A stretch of DNA of 39,597 nt from assembly GCA_029225485.1 (NCBI GenBank), contig JAQXWO010000140.1, positions 1 through 39,597 on the forward strand, read 5' to 3'. Every line of letters starts with the position of its first letter. The stretch's first letter is position 1. Below, in pieces: positions 8,909-18,997 of this stretch. The DNA comes from Lachnospiraceae bacterium. GTDB taxonomy: Bacteria; Bacillota; Clostridia; Lachnospirales; Lachnospiraceae. The translations under genes were made by a program, and so were the position numbers. Under the pieces are notes generated by a model. It saw only the letters and a program-made list of their open reading frames with translations. It had not been told where the DNA came from and ran no database searches.

Positions 8909-10195
8909 ATGTTCAGAAGTACTGCAGTTTTAAAGGAAGGTTTTAAAAATGACCAGTATCGTCAGCGTCTCAGAGATATTTATGTGGATGAGGCAGTACT
9001 GGAGTATCAGAAAGAGCGTTATATCAAGGCTCTGGAGAATTTTGAGCAGATCTACGGGGAAAAGGAAGTTGAGCTCTACAGTGCGCCCGGAAGAAGTGAG
9101 GTAGGGGGAAATCATACCGATCATCAGCACGGCAAGGTGCTCGCCACTTCCCTCAACCTGGATGCGATCGCCGTGGTGGCAAAGACGGAGAATCAGATCA
9201 TCACGATGAAATCCGAGGGTTATCGTGCACTGGAAGTCGATCTGTCTGATCTGGAGCCGCAGAAGTCTGAGGAGGGCGGTTCCAAGGGACTGATCCGGGG
9301 TGTAGCAGCAGGTCTGAAGCAGCATGGTTACCAGATCGGAGGATTTCAGGCCTATGTGTGCAGCGATGTACTGAGTGGTTCCGGCATGTCCTCTTCTGCT
9401 GCTTATGAGGTGCTGGTGGGAAATATTCTTTCCGGACTCTACAATGACATGAAGATCGATCCGGTGCTGATCGCCCAGGTGAGCCAGTATGCGGAGAATG
9501 TATATTTCGGGAAGCCCTGCGGACTGATGGATCAGATGGCATGCTCTGTGGGAGGACTCATCAATATCGATTTTGCAGATCCGGCCGCACCGGTGGTGAA
9601 GCGGGTCCATGTGGATTTTGGAGCCTATGGCTACAGCCTGTGCCTGGTAGATACGAAGGGGTCTCATGCTGACCTTACGCCGGATTATGCGGCAGTTCCG
9701 GCGGAGATGAAGAGTGTGGCAGCTTATTTTGGAAAGGCTGTGCTCAGAGAAGTGGACGAAAAGGAATTTTACCGTGAGATTCCGAAGCTGAGAGCGCAGG
9801 TGGGAGACCGTGCCGTGCTGAGAGCCATTCACCTTTTTGAGGAGAATAAGAGAGTGGACGGCCAGGTGGCTGCTCTGGAGGCAGGAGATTTTGAACAGTT
9901 CAAGAAGCTGATCCGTGCATCAGGGGATTCTTCTTTTAAGTATCTGCAGAATGTATATTCCAACCACAAGCTGCAGGAGCAGGGCGTATCTCTGGGTTTG
10001 GCAGTCAGTGAGATCGTGCTGGGAGACAGAGGCGTGTGCCGTGTCCATGGCGGCGGCTTTGCCGGGACGATCCAGGCATTTGTGCCGGATGACATGGTGA
10101 AGGAGTACAAAGAGGCACTGGACGGTGTTTTCGGAGAAGGTTCATGTCTGGTACTGAAGGTGCGCAGCTGCGGCGGAGTGAAGGTCGTAGAGTAA
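8909..10195 (+). CDS. galK: Galactokinase
   Basis: 'LYSAPGRSEVGGNHTDHQHGKVLATSLNLDAIAV', 'VLSGSGMSSSAAYEVLVGNIL', 'RVHGGGFAGTIQAFV' GHMP motifs. Start set at 8909 rather than ORF-track 8741. Confidence 0.92.
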   Translation: MFRSTAVLKEGFKNDQYRQRLRDIYVDEAVLEYQKERYIKALENFEQIYGEKEVELYSAPGRSEVGGNHTDHQHGKVLATSLNLDAIAVVAKTENQIITMKSEGYRALEVDLSDLEPQKSEEGGSKGLIRGVAAGLKQHGYQIGGFQAYVCSDVLSGSGMSSSAAYEVLVGNILSGLYNDMKIDPVLIAQVSQYAENVYFGKPCGLMDQMACSVGGLINIDFADPAAPVVKRVHVDFGAYGYSLCLVDTKGSHADLTPDYAAVPAEMKSVAAYFGKAVLREVDEKEFYREIPKLRAQVGDRAVLRAIHLFEENKRVDGQVAALEAGDFEQFKKLIRASGDSSFKYLQNVYSNHKLQEQGVSLGLAVSEIVLGDRGVCRVHGGGFAGTIQAFVPDDMVKEYKEALDGVFGEGSCLVLKVRSCGGVKVVE

Positions 10196-10207
10196 GGAGC
10201 AGGAAAA

Positions 10208-11704
10208 ATGAATTTGTATGCGGAAATCAAAAAGCTGACCGAATACGGGCTGCAGAAAAAGCTGATCAGCCCGGAGGACAGGATATTTATCATCAATCAG
10301 TATCTGGAGATTTTCAGGCTGGATGAGTATGAAGATACAGAGATCGCCTCAGAAGAGCTCGTGCTGGAAGATATTTTGAATCATCTGACCGATGCGGCGC
10401 TGGAGCGCGGGATCATTGACAGTGATGATATTGTGACCCGTGATCTGTTTGATACGAGGCTGATGGGGGTTATGGTGGACCGGCCCTCCAATGTGATCGC
10501 CAGATTTCAGAAGCTTTACGAGGAAAGTCCGGAGACGGCTACCGACTATTTTTATGAGTTCAGTCAGGACACCAATTACATCCGCCGGGACCGTGTCAAA
10601 AAGGATATGAAATGGACGGTGGACAGCCCCTATGGAACGATGGACATCACGATCAATCTGTCCAAGCCGGAGAAGGATCCCAAGGCCATCGCAGCAGCCA
10701 GGAATGCGAAGCAGAGTGCTTATCCGAAGTGTCAGCTCTGCATGGAAAACGAGGGCTATGCAGGCAGGATGAATCATCCGGCCCGCCAGAATCACCGGAT
10801 CATCCCGCTGACGATCAATGACAGCAAATGGGGATTCCAGTATTCTCCTTACGTATATTATAATGAGCACTGTATCGTGTTCAACGGCGAGCATACCCCG
10901 ATGAAGATTGACCGGAATGCTTTTATCAAGCTGTTTGACTTTGTAAAGCAGTTCCCCCATTACTTCCTGGGATCCAACGCCGATCTGCCGATCGTGGGCG
11001 GTTCGATTCTTACCCATGACCATTTTCAGGGAGGACATTATGAGTTCGCCATGGCCAGGGCGCCTTATGAGAAGCATTTTACAGTTCCGGGTTATGAAGA
11101 TGTGGAGGCAGGCATCGTGCACTGGCCGCTGTCTGTGATCCGTATCCGCCATAAGGATGAAAAGCGCCTGATCGATCTGGCAGATTACATTCTCGGAAAA
11201 TGGCGCGGCTACACCGATGAAGCGGCTTATATATTTGCGGAGACTGACGGGGAACCTCATAATACCATCACGCCGATCGCGCGGAAAAAGGGTGATATTT
11301 ACGAGCTGGATCTGACGCTGCGCAACAATATCACGACAGAGGAATGCCCTCTGGGATTATATCACCCGCACAGTGAGTATCATCACATCAAGAAGGAGAA
11401 CATCGGTCTGATCGAAGTCATGGGCCTGGCAGTGCTGCCCTCCCGTCTGAAACAGGAGATGGAGATGCTGGCTGACTGCCTCGTGCATCAGAAGCCGCTG
11501 GCAGAGCATGAATCACTGCTGAAGCATCAGGAGTGGGCAGATGAGATCGTTCGTAAGTATCATGGCATCAATGAAGACAATGTGATGGATATCCTGAAAG
11601 AGGAGATCGGTCAGGTCTTCGTGAAGGTGCTGGAGGATGCAGGCGTCTACAAGACCGATGCAGCAGGCCGGGAGGCATTTGACCGGTTTATTGCAGTGCT
11701 GTAA
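10208..11704 (+). CDS. galT: UDP-glucose--hexose-1-phosphate uridylyltransferase (class II GalT)
   Basis: 498 aa; 'YPKCQLCMENEGYAGRMNHPARQNHRIIPLTIN', 'GGSILTHDHFQGGHYEFAMARA'; directly downstream of galK. Confidence 0.93.
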   Translation: MNLYAEIKKLTEYGLQKKLISPEDRIFIINQYLEIFRLDEYEDTEIASEELVLEDILNHLTDAALERGIIDSDDIVTRDLFDTRLMGVMVDRPSNVIARFQKLYEESPETATDYFYEFSQDTNYIRRDRVKKDMKWTVDSPYGTMDITINLSKPEKDPKAIAAARNAKQSAYPKCQLCMENEGYAGRMNHPARQNHRIIPLTINDSKWGFQYSPYVYYNEHCIVFNGEHTPMKIDRNAFIKLFDFVKQFPHYFLGSNADLPIVGGSILTHDHFQGGHYEFAMARAPYEKHFTVPGYEDVEAGIVHWPLSVIRIRHKDEKRLIDLADYILGKWRGYTDEAAYIFAETDGEPHNTITPIARKKGDIYELDLTLRNNITTEECPLGLYHPHSEYHHIKKENIGLIEVMGLAVLPSRLKQEMEMLADCLVHQKPLAEHESLLKHQEWADEIVRKYHGINEDNVMDILKEEIGQVFVKVLEDAGVYKTDAAGREAFDRFIAVL

Positions 11705-11720
11705 ATCAATGTAAGAGATA

Positions 11721-11758
11721 AAGATACCCTGTGTAGGCATATACACAGGGCATCTTTT
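11721..11758 (+). terminator. Rho-independent terminator after galT
   Basis: AAGATACCCTGTGT...ACACAGGGCATCTTTT stem-loop plus T-run. Confidence 0.75.
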
Positions 11759-11802
11759 AGTAAAGAGGAAGAAAGACATTATGAGCAGAGTTTATCTGCC
11801 GC

Positions 11803-14622
11803 ATGGAAAGGACTGAGCACAAAAATATGAAAACATTATCGATTCTTCTGTACTTTGATACGACAGAAGAGAAAACAGTACGAAAGTGTTTTGACAGTAT
11901 TTTCAGGACATCCGGCCTGTCAGAGGATGAGCTGCAGGTGATTCTGCTGGATCTGGAAGAACAGGCCGGAATCAGCTGTCTGTCTGACCTGAAAAAAGAG
12001 CATCCGGACAGTGTGCTGTCTGTTGCTGTATCCGGCGTGGAGATGGCTCGGGCGTATAATCAGGGCCTGAAGCTGGCTGAGGGTGAGTATGTGTCATTTA
12101 TGCGAACCTCTTCTTTCTATGGAGCGAATGCATGGAAGGATCTGCTCCACGCTTCTGACCTGGGAGAGAAAACGAAAGCTTCTTCGAATGCAGAAAAGAA
12201 TCTTCTGAGCCTCTGCCCTGTTTTTTATGATGGGAAAAAGACAGAGCAGATTTATCCTGTGGTACCTTCCGGAGATGGAGTCATAGATCTGCACCACATG
12301 ACTGCCGGGGCAAAGGGCGTGCAGCTTGTACTTCCGGCCTATGCGGTCCGCAGGGCATGGATGGGCGATCTGCGCCTTCGTGAGGAGCTGCATGAGGAAG
12401 CGTTGACGGCCATGCTGCTGGAGCTGTTGGTGAAAAATGAAGGCAGATTTTTTTATGACAGCAAGGCACAGTATGTATACACCGTTCCTCTTGAGAATGA
12501 TCCGGAGGGCTGTGGTCTGGCAGAGAAGAAATGGTGGTATCTGGATTCTGTCCGGAATTTCCTTCTGGATCTTGTCAGAAGAATGGAGGGAAAATATCCG
12601 GAGGGACTGCCAGGGTATCTTCAGCAGGTGATTTTCTATCTGATCTGTGTGAAGCTTCGGTGCAATCTGCAGGGAAAGGACAAGCAGATGATGACGCCTC
12701 AGGAAGTGAAGATTTTCTGGAATGTCTGCCAGGAGATATTTGCTGCCATGGATGATGATCTGCTGTACCAGTGCGGAGAAAAGCAGTTTGTTCTGCCCAG
12801 AGCGCTGCGGGTGGCTTTTCTGCGTATGAAAGCGGAACAACTGGGATGCAGGATGCAGGTGGATGTGCGGGACGGGATGGCCGTGTGCAGCCGTCTTGAT
12901 GCACGGAACGGAGAGAAAGCGGCATCAGAGGAAATGGTGCTGGCAGATCTTTCGAAGGAAGCACTGGATATCCGGGTAATCAATTACAGAGCCGGGAAGC
13001 TGGAAATCGACGGATTTTTTGAGGGTACTGACTTTTTATGCGAGGATTCTTTTGAACTGTATGGGGAGATTTCAGGAAAGTCCGTGAAACGGGTGGAGAT
13101 GAAGCCTGTACAGGTCTATGGACTTTTGAAGTGCTTTGGCGTCACTTATGCAAAAAAATATGGTGTGCATATTGAGGTGCCTGTGGAGGAACTGGCAGGG
13201 CAGGGAAGAAAGCTCACCTTTTATCTGGAATGCGGGGATTCTCTGAACCGGTTGAATCTGACCTTCTCTGGTATGAATTCCAGGCTGCTGACTTACAGTC
13301 AGAAGGCCTACTGGCGGTTTGACCATGACCGGTACGTGCTGACCAGGACAGGAAAATGTCTGCAGATATCCGAGAGCACGGCCATCGGCACACTGCGCCA
13401 TGAGCTTCTTTTTGACGCCGCGATGCTGGCACAGAAAAATCGCCGCGGGGAGGCAGTTACCTGTGTCCTGGTGAGGCTTCTGTACTGGATGATCCGGCCG
13501 TTTATGAAAAAAAGAAGGATCTGGATCACCTTTGACAAGCTGTTTAAGGGCGGAGACAATGGAGAGTATATGTTCCGGTACTGCAGGGACAGACAGGAAG
13601 AGATCGACTGCTATTATGTGATCAACAAGGATGCGCCGGACCGGAAAGAGCTGGAGAAAAGGTATCCGGGACGTATTTTGTATGCAAATACCTGGAAAGA
13701 GAGGCTGGTGGTGCTGCATGCAGAGGTGATTCTTGCTACTCATGCGGGAGCTTCTACTTATCTGGGCTTTCCCGGAAGACTGCATAAATACTTTAAAAAT
13801 CTGTATCAGTCAGATAATGTATGCATTCAGCATGGTCTGTCCATTCAGAAAATTGCCCATTTCCAGAATCGTCTGTATGCCAATACGAAGCTGTACTGCT
13901 GTGCATCTCCGTTTGAGATTCAGAACATCAGCCATCCTGTTTACGGATATGAGCCGGAGATGCTGAAATTGACAGGACTTGCCAGGTATGACGGTCTGAA
14001 GAACCGGGAGCAGAAGCAGATCCTGATCACACCGACGTGGAGGAAGAATGCGGTGCACACCAAAGGGGTGGGCATGACCAACAGCCATAATGACCATTTT
14101 AAGGAAATGCCTTATTTTCGGATCTATAATACGCTGATTAATGATCCGAAGCTGATCGCCTGTGCCAGAGAGACGGGATACAGGATCGTATTTCTGCTGC
14201 ATCCGGCCATGAGCGCCCAGATGGAGGATTATGATCGGAATGATTTTGTGCAGATCATTCCGGCCACCGGTAATATGAGCTACGAAAAGATCCTGACGGA
14301 GTCCAGCCTGATGGTGACAGATTATTCGGGAGTTCAGTTTGATTTTGCCTACCAGAGAAAGCCGCTGCTGTACTATCATCCGGCGGAGCTGCCGCCGCAC
14401 TACACGGAGGGCGGCCTGATCTATGATACGATGGGATTCGGCCCGATCTGCACGACTCATGAGCAGATCGTCGAGGCTTTGTGTGAGTACATGAAAGATG
14501 GATGTCAGATGAAGGACGAATACAAAAAGCGGGCGGATCAGTTTTTTGCCTATGATGATTTTCACAATGCGGAACGGATCTGTCAGGCAGTCCTGGAATT
14601 TGAGCGGGAATACCGGTCATAA
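11803..14622 (+). CDS. TagF/TagB-like CDP-glycerol glycerophosphotransferase with N-terminal GT2-like region
   Basis: C-terminal 'KLFKGGDNGEYMFRYCRD...', 'QHGLSIQKIAHFQNRLYANT', 'ILITPTWRKN', 'VTDYSGVQFDFAYQRKPLLYYHP'; N-terminus resembles GT2 fold ('LSILLYFDTTEEKTVRKCFDSIF'). Confidence 0.9.
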   Translation: MERTEHKNMKTLSILLYFDTTEEKTVRKCFDSIFRTSGLSEDELQVILLDLEEQAGISCLSDLKKEHPDSVLSVAVSGVEMARAYNQGLKLAEGEYVSFMRTSSFYGANAWKDLLHASDLGEKTKASSNAEKNLLSLCPVFYDGKKTEQIYPVVPSGDGVIDLHHMTAGAKGVQLVLPAYAVRRAWMGDLRLREELHEEALTAMLLELLVKNEGRFFYDSKAQYVYTVPLENDPEGCGLAEKKWWYLDSVRNFLLDLVRRMEGKYPEGLPGYLQQVIFYLICVKLRCNLQGKDKQMMTPQEVKIFWNVCQEIFAAMDDDLLYQCGEKQFVLPRALRVAFLRMKAEQLGCRMQVDVRDGMAVCSRLDARNGEKAASEEMVLADLSKEALDIRVINYRAGKLEIDGFFEGTDFLCEDSFELYGEISGKSVKRVEMKPVQVYGLLKCFGVTYAKKYGVHIEVPVEELAGQGRKLTFYLECGDSLNRLNLTFSGMNSRLLTYSQKAYWRFDHDRYVLTRTGKCLQISESTAIGTLRHELLFDAAMLAQKNRRGEAVTCVLVRLLYWMIRPFMKKRRIWITFDKLFKGGDNGEYMFRYCRDRQEEIDCYYVINKDAPDRKELEKRYPGRILYANTWKERLVVLHAEVILATHAGASTYLGFPGRLHKYFKNLYQSDNVCIQHGLSIQKIAHFQNRLYANTKLYCCASPFEIQNISHPVYGYEPEMLKLTGLARYDGLKNREQKQILITPTWRKNAVHTKGVGMTNSHNDHFKEMPYFRIYNTLINDPKLIACARETGYRIVFLLHPAMSAQMEDYDRNDFVQIIPATGNMSYEKILTESSLMVTDYSGVQFDFAYQRKPLLYYHPAELPPHYTEGGLIYDTMGFGPICTTHEQIVEALCEYMKDGCQMKDEYKKRADQFFAYDDFHNAERICQAVLEFEREYRS

Positions 14623-14646
14623 AAGCATCTAAGGAGAGACGGAAAA

Positions 14647-15477
14647 ATGAGTGAAAAAAACAAAGGAAACTTGTATATACTGGCTACAGCCATTCTCTGG
14701 TCCACCGGAGGCCTTCTGATCAAATTTATCCCGGGGAACGCGGTGGCAATCAACGGAGGGCGGTCTCTGATCGCATTTCTGTTTTTCTGCATTTACAGGA
14801 GAAGCATCAAAGTAAAAGTGAACCGCTATGTTTTGCTGGCCGCCTTCTGTCTGACCATGACGAACCTGCTGTTTGTCATTGCCAATAAGATGACGACAGC
14901 GGCCAATGCCATCGTCATTCAGTATATGGCTCCCATCTATGTGCTGATCTGGGACTGCATTTACAGGAAACGGGCGCCCCGAAAGCAGCAGTGCCTGATC
15001 GTGCTGATGGCTTTCGCAGGAATGATACTGTTTTTCCTGGACAAGCTGGAAGGCGGACAGATGGTGGGAAATCTGGTGGCCCTGGCTTCCGGCGTGACCT
15101 TTTCCGGTGTGTATTTTGTGAATTCCCTGCCGGAGGCCAGCAGTGAGGACGCCAGTATGATCGCCTTTTTTATGTCATTCCTGATCTCCATTCCCTTCCT
15201 GGGAGATATGAGGATGATGGATGGTACAGCCATCGCGGCGCTGCTTGCCCTCGGTATCTTTCAGGTGGGACTGCCCTATGTACTGTTTGCAAAAGGCACA
15301 AAGCTGACCAGTCCTGTAAGCGCCTCCCTCATCGGGCTTCTGGAAGCAATCCTGAATCCGGTGTGGGTATTCCTGTTTTACGGAGAGCAGCCGGGGAAAT
15401 ATGCGCTGGCTGGTGCGGCTATTATTCTGCTGGCGGTAGGCCTGAACGTGGTAACTGGAGTGAAGGACCTTGATTAA
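14647..15477 (+). CDS. EamA/DMT family transporter
   Basis: 10-TM protein; 'LYILATAILWSTGGLLIKFIPGNA', duplicated DMT repeat, 'SLIGLLEAILNPVWVFLFYGEQPGKYALAGAAIILLAV'. Confidence 0.9.
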   Translation: MSEKNKGNLYILATAILWSTGGLLIKFIPGNAVAINGGRSLIAFLFFCIYRRSIKVKVNRYVLLAAFCLTMTNLLFVIANKMTTAANAIVIQYMAPIYVLIWDCIYRKRAPRKQQCLIVLMAFAGMILFFLDKLEGGQMVGNLVALASGVTFSGVYFVNSLPEASSEDASMIAFFMSFLISIPFLGDMRMMDGTAIAALLALGIFQVGLPYVLFAKGTKLTSPVSASLIGLLEAILNPVWVFLFYGEQPGKYALAGAAIILLAVGLNVVTGVKDLD

Positions 15478-15480
15478 ACC

Positions 15481-15509
15481 TTGCTATCTCGGGGAAAAAC
15501 GGCTATAAT
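15481..15509 (+). promoter_or_regulatory. Putative sigma-A promoter of asnS
   Basis: TTGCTA, 17-bp spacer, TATAAT. Confidence 0.65.
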
Positions 15510-15553
15510 ACTGGAAAAGGAAAAAGAATGAAATTTACAAGGAGAAATGTGAG

Positions 15554-16942
15554 ATGAATTTTACTACTGTAAGAGAGCTGTATCATGATCGTGCAGCTTT
15601 TGTCGGAAAAGAGATCAAGGTAGGCGGATGGGTGCGCAGCAACCGCGATTCCAAAGCCTTCGGCTTTATCGTACTTCACGACGGTACATTTTTTGAGACG
15701 CTGCAGATCGTGTATTCTGACAAGCTGGAGAACTTCGCTGAGGTATGCAAGCTGAATGTAGGTACTTCCGTTGTAGTGACCGGCACTCTGGTAGAGACCC
15801 CGAATGCCAAGCAGCCTTTTGAGATCCAGGCTGAATCTGTGGAGGTGGAGGGAACATCCACACCGGATTACCCGATGCAGAAAAAGCGTCATTCTCTGGA
15901 ATACCTTCGTACAGTACCCCATCTGCGTCCCAGGACCAATACCTTCCAGGCGGTGTTCCGCGTGCGTTCTCTGATTGCCTATGCGATCCATACCTTCTTC
16001 CAGGAGAGAGGATTTGTATATGTACACACGCCGCTGATCACAGGAAGCGACTGTGAGGGTGCCGGCGAGATGTTTCAGGTGACGACACTGGATATGGCCA
16101 ATCCGCCGAAGGATGACAAGGGAAATATTGACTATTCTCAGGACTTCTTTGGAAAGATGACCAACCTGACGGTCAGCGGACAGCTGGATGTGGAGACCTT
16201 TGCCCAGGCATTCCGCAATGTATATACCTTTGGACCCACCTTCCGTGCGGAGAATTCCAATACGACCCGTCATGCGGCAGAGTTCTGGATGATTGAGCCG
16301 GAGATTTCCTTCGCAGATCTGGAAGATGATATGAGACTTGCGGAGGATATGCTGAAATTTGTCATTTCCTACGTACTTGAGCATGCGCCGGAGGAGATGA
16401 ATTTCTTCAATTCCTTTGTGGATAAGGGGCTTCTGGAGCGCCTGAATCATGTGATGAATTCCGATTTTGCCCGTGTGACCTACACAGAGGCGATCGAGAT
16501 TCTGGAGAAACACAATGATAAATTCGAATACAAGGTATCCTGGGGCTGTGATCTGCAGACTGAGCATGAGCGTTATCTGACCGAGCAGGTCTACAAGCGC
16601 CCGCTGTTTGTGACAGATTATCCGAAGGAGATCAAGGCATTCTACATGAAGCTGAATGAGGACGGAAAGACCGTTGCAGCCATGGACTGTCTGGTACCGG
16701 GCATCGGAGAGATCATCGGAGGAAGCCAGAGAGAGGATGACTATGACAAGCTGGCAGCCCGTATTGCAGAGCTGGGTATGGATGCGGATCAGTACCGCTA
16801 TTATATGGATCTTCGCAAATACGGTTCCACAAGCCACGCAGGATTCGGACTCGGCTTTGAGCGCTGCGTGATGTACCTGACCGGTATGTCCAACATCCGT
16901 GACGTCATCCCCTACCCGCGCACAGTAGGAAACTGCGAGTAA
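15554..16942 (+). CDS. asnS: Asparagine--tRNA ligase
   Basis: 462 aa class II aaRS: N-terminal OB fold '[24 protein letters not shown]', '[26 protein letters not shown]', '[28 protein letters not shown]'. Confidence 0.95.
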   Translation: MNFTTVRELYHDRAAFVGKEIKVGGWVRSNRDSKAFGFIVLHDGTFFETLQIVYSDKLENFAEVCKLNVGTSVVVTGTLVETPNAKQPFEIQAESVEVEGTSTPDYPMQKKRHSLEYLRTVPHLRPRTNTFQAVFRVRSLIAYAIHTFFQERGFVYVHTPLITGSDCEGAGEMFQVTTLDMANPPKDDKGNIDYSQDFFGKMTNLTVSGQLDVETFAQAFRNVYTFGPTFRAENSNTTRHAAEFWMIEPEISFADLEDDMRLAEDMLKFVISYVLEHAPEEMNFFNSFVDKGLLERLNHVMNSDFARVTYTEAIEILEKHNDKFEYKVSWGCDLQTEHERYLTEQVYKRPLFVTDYPKEIKAFYMKLNEDGKTVAAMDCLVPGIGEIIGGSQREDDYDKLAARIAELGMDADQYRYYMDLRKYGSTSHAGFGLGFERCVMYLTGMSNIRDVIPYPRTVGNCE

Positions 16943-16950
16943 CCAGTTCA

Positions 16951-17147
16951 GAACAGCATCAAAATGTCAAGGCAGGCCGTGCAGATTTATCTGCAAAGGA
17001 CTGAGTTGACATATTGGGATGGGCAGAATGCCCATCGAGCCACAGGGAGGAGCTGCGAAGCAGCGGAAAGCCTTCGAAGAAGGCGGCCTGTGGCATGCGT
17101 TCTGAACGAGGGGAGGGAAGCCCGGAACAGCATCAAAATAACAAGGC
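16951..17147 (+). repeat. Structured intergenic element flanked by 23-bp imperfect direct repeats
   Basis: GAACAGCATCAAAATGTCAAGGC (16951-16973) and GAACAGCATCAAAATAACAAGGC (17125-17147), 21/23 identical, bracket several perfect hairpins (TGCAGA-TTTA-TCTGCA; GATGGGC-AGAAT-GCCCATC; GCCACAGG...CCTGTGGC enclosing GCTGC-GAA-GCAGC and GCCTTC-GAA-GAAGGC). Confidence 0.7.
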
Positions 17148-17156
17148 GGAGTATAC

Positions 17157-17852
17157 ATGAATGATAAGATACTGGTTTTAGATGATGAGAAGGAAATCGC
17201 GGATGTCATAGCCCTCTACCTCAAAAATGAGGGCTATGAGGTCCGTACTGTGGGTACAGGAAAGGAAGCTCTGGAACAGATCGAGAAAGAGGCGCCGGAT
17301 CTGGCGCTGCTGGATGTGATGCTGCCGGATATTGACGGGTTCCGGGTGCTCCGTAAGATTCGTGAGACCTATAAGTTCCCTGTAATTATGCTGACAGCGA
17401 AGACGGAGTATACGGATAAGATCGCAGGACTGACACTGGGAGCGGATGATTACATTCCCAAGCCATTCAATCCGCTGGAGCTGGTGGCCCGGGTAAAGGC
17501 ACAGCTTCGCAGATATACCAAGTATAATGAGAAAACGAAGCCGCAGGAGAATATCATTGATTTTTCCGGTCTGTTCATGAATCGCGATACCCACGAATGT
17601 ACTTACAATGAAAAAGAACTGACACTGACGCCGATTGAGTTTGATATTTTATGGCTGCTGGCCGAAAACCGGGGAAAGGTGATCAGCTCGGAGCAGCTGT
17701 TTGAACAGATCTGGAAAGAAAAATATTTCAAAAACAGCAATAATACAGTGATGGTGCATATCCGGCATCTGCGGGAGAAGATGGGAGATACCAGAAGAAA
17801 GAGTGATTTCATCAAGACCGTATGGGGAGTCGGATATAAAGTAGAAGGGTGA
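17157..17852 (+). CDS. OmpR/PhoB-family response regulator (VanR-like)
   Basis: Receiver 'ILVLDDEKEIADVI', 'LALLDVMLPDIDGF', 'IMLTAKTEYTDKIAGLTLGADDYIPKPFNPLEL' plus winged-helix output 'NNTVMVHIRHLREKMGD...VWGVGYKVEG'. Confidence 0.95.
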   Translation: MNDKILVLDDEKEIADVIALYLKNEGYEVRTVGTGKEALEQIEKEAPDLALLDVMLPDIDGFRVLRKIRETYKFPVIMLTAKTEYTDKIAGLTLGADDYIPKPFNPLELVARVKAQLRRYTKYNEKTKPQENIIDFSGLFMNRDTHECTYNEKELTLTPIEFDILWLLAENRGKVISSEQLFEQIWKEKYFKNSNNTVMVHIRHLREKMGDTRRKSDFIKTVWGVGYKVEG

Positions 17853-18997
17853 AGAATGTGAAAAGCAGTTACACAAAGCTGAGACGCATGCTTCTGGTAC
17901 GGACACTTCTTTTCACGGGCCTTGCAGGGCTGACCGGATATGGAATCCTGACGATTCTCTTTGACGGGATCCTGAAAGATGCTTTTGCGCAGCTGATCGT
18001 ATCTTTACTTACGTGTTTGGGATTGAGTGATGTCAGTGCCCGGGCATGGTATGCCAGAATTTTTGTATCCAACAAAATACTGTTTCTGGCTGTCGAAATG
18101 ACGGTGCTGTTTGCTGTTTTCTTTTATCTGTCCATTCGCCGTATGATCCGGTATCTGAATGAGATCAGTGAGGAGATCCATGGAGTGCTCAGTGATTCAG
18201 AAGCATCTGTGATGCTTCCGCCGGAGCTGGAACCCATGGCGCAGGAGCTCTCTGAGCTAAAGGCCAAGCTGGCAAGCAGGAAACGGGAAGCAGCTGAGAG
18301 TGAGGAGAAGAAAAATGAGCTGGTAGTCTATCTGGCTCATGATCTGAAGACTCCGCTGACATCGGTGATCGCCTATCTGACCATGCTGGACGAGCATCCG
18401 GATATGGCGCCGGGGGAGCGGATCAAGTATACACATATCACACTTGAGAAAGCAGACCGTCTCGGTGAGCTGATCAATGAATTTTTTGAGATTACACGTT
18501 TTAATCTGCAGGATATCGTACTGGAACGGGAGCAGCTGAATTTATCCATTCTTCTGGAACAGCTGGCAGATGAGAGCTATGGAATGCTGAGTGAGAAAAA
18601 AATGACCTGTGCGGTAGATGTGGAAGACAGCCTGATGATTTACGGCGATCCGGATAAACTTGCACGGGTTTTTGATAATCTGCTGAAAAATGCGGCAGCA
18701 TACAGTTATGAGGGTACAGAGATACTGATCCAGGCCAGAAGCGGAGGAGGAAGGATCACGATTGTATTTACCAATTCCGGTCCACAGATTCCCCAGAAAA
18801 AACTGGAGATGATCTTTGAAAAATTTTATCGTGTGGATGATGCCAGATCCAGCAGAACCGGCGGTTCGGGGCTGGGACTTGCCATCGCAAAGCAGATCGT
18901 GGAGCTTCATGGAGGCGTGATCACGGCCACCAGTGACAGCATGCATACGAGATTTATCGTGTCGCTGCCGGTTCAGGCCGTGCAGGAAAAGAGGTGA
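17849..18997 (+). CDS. Membrane sensor histidine kinase (VanS-like)
   Basis: Two N-terminal TM segments; H-box 'YLAHDLKTPLTSVIAYLTML', N-box 'FDNLLKNAAAYS', 'GGSGLGLAIAKQIVELHGG'; overlaps RR stop. Confidence 0.93.
   Translation: MKNVKSSYTKLRRMLLVRTLLFTGLAGLTGYGILTILFDGILKDAFAQLIVSLLTCLGLSDVSARAWYARIFVSNKILFLAVEMTVLFAVFFYLSIRRMIRYLNEISEEIHGVLSDSEASVMLPPELEPMAQELSELKAKLASRKREAAESEEKKNELVVYLAHDLKTPLTSVIAYLTMLDEHPDMAPGERIKYTHITLEKADRLGELINEFFEITRFNLQDIVLEREQLNLSILLEQLADESYGMLSEKKMTCAVDVEDSLMIYGDPDKLARVFDNLLKNAAAYSYEGTEILIQARSGGGRITIVFTNSGPQIPQKKLEMIFEKFYRVDDARSSRTGGSGLGLAIAKQIVELHGGVITATSDSMHTRFIVSLPVQAVQEKR

Noticed and set aside
15478-15553. T-box riboswitch upstream of asnS
   Set aside because: Only about 45 bp between the promoter -10 box and the start codon, too short for a T-box, and no T-box consensus seen.
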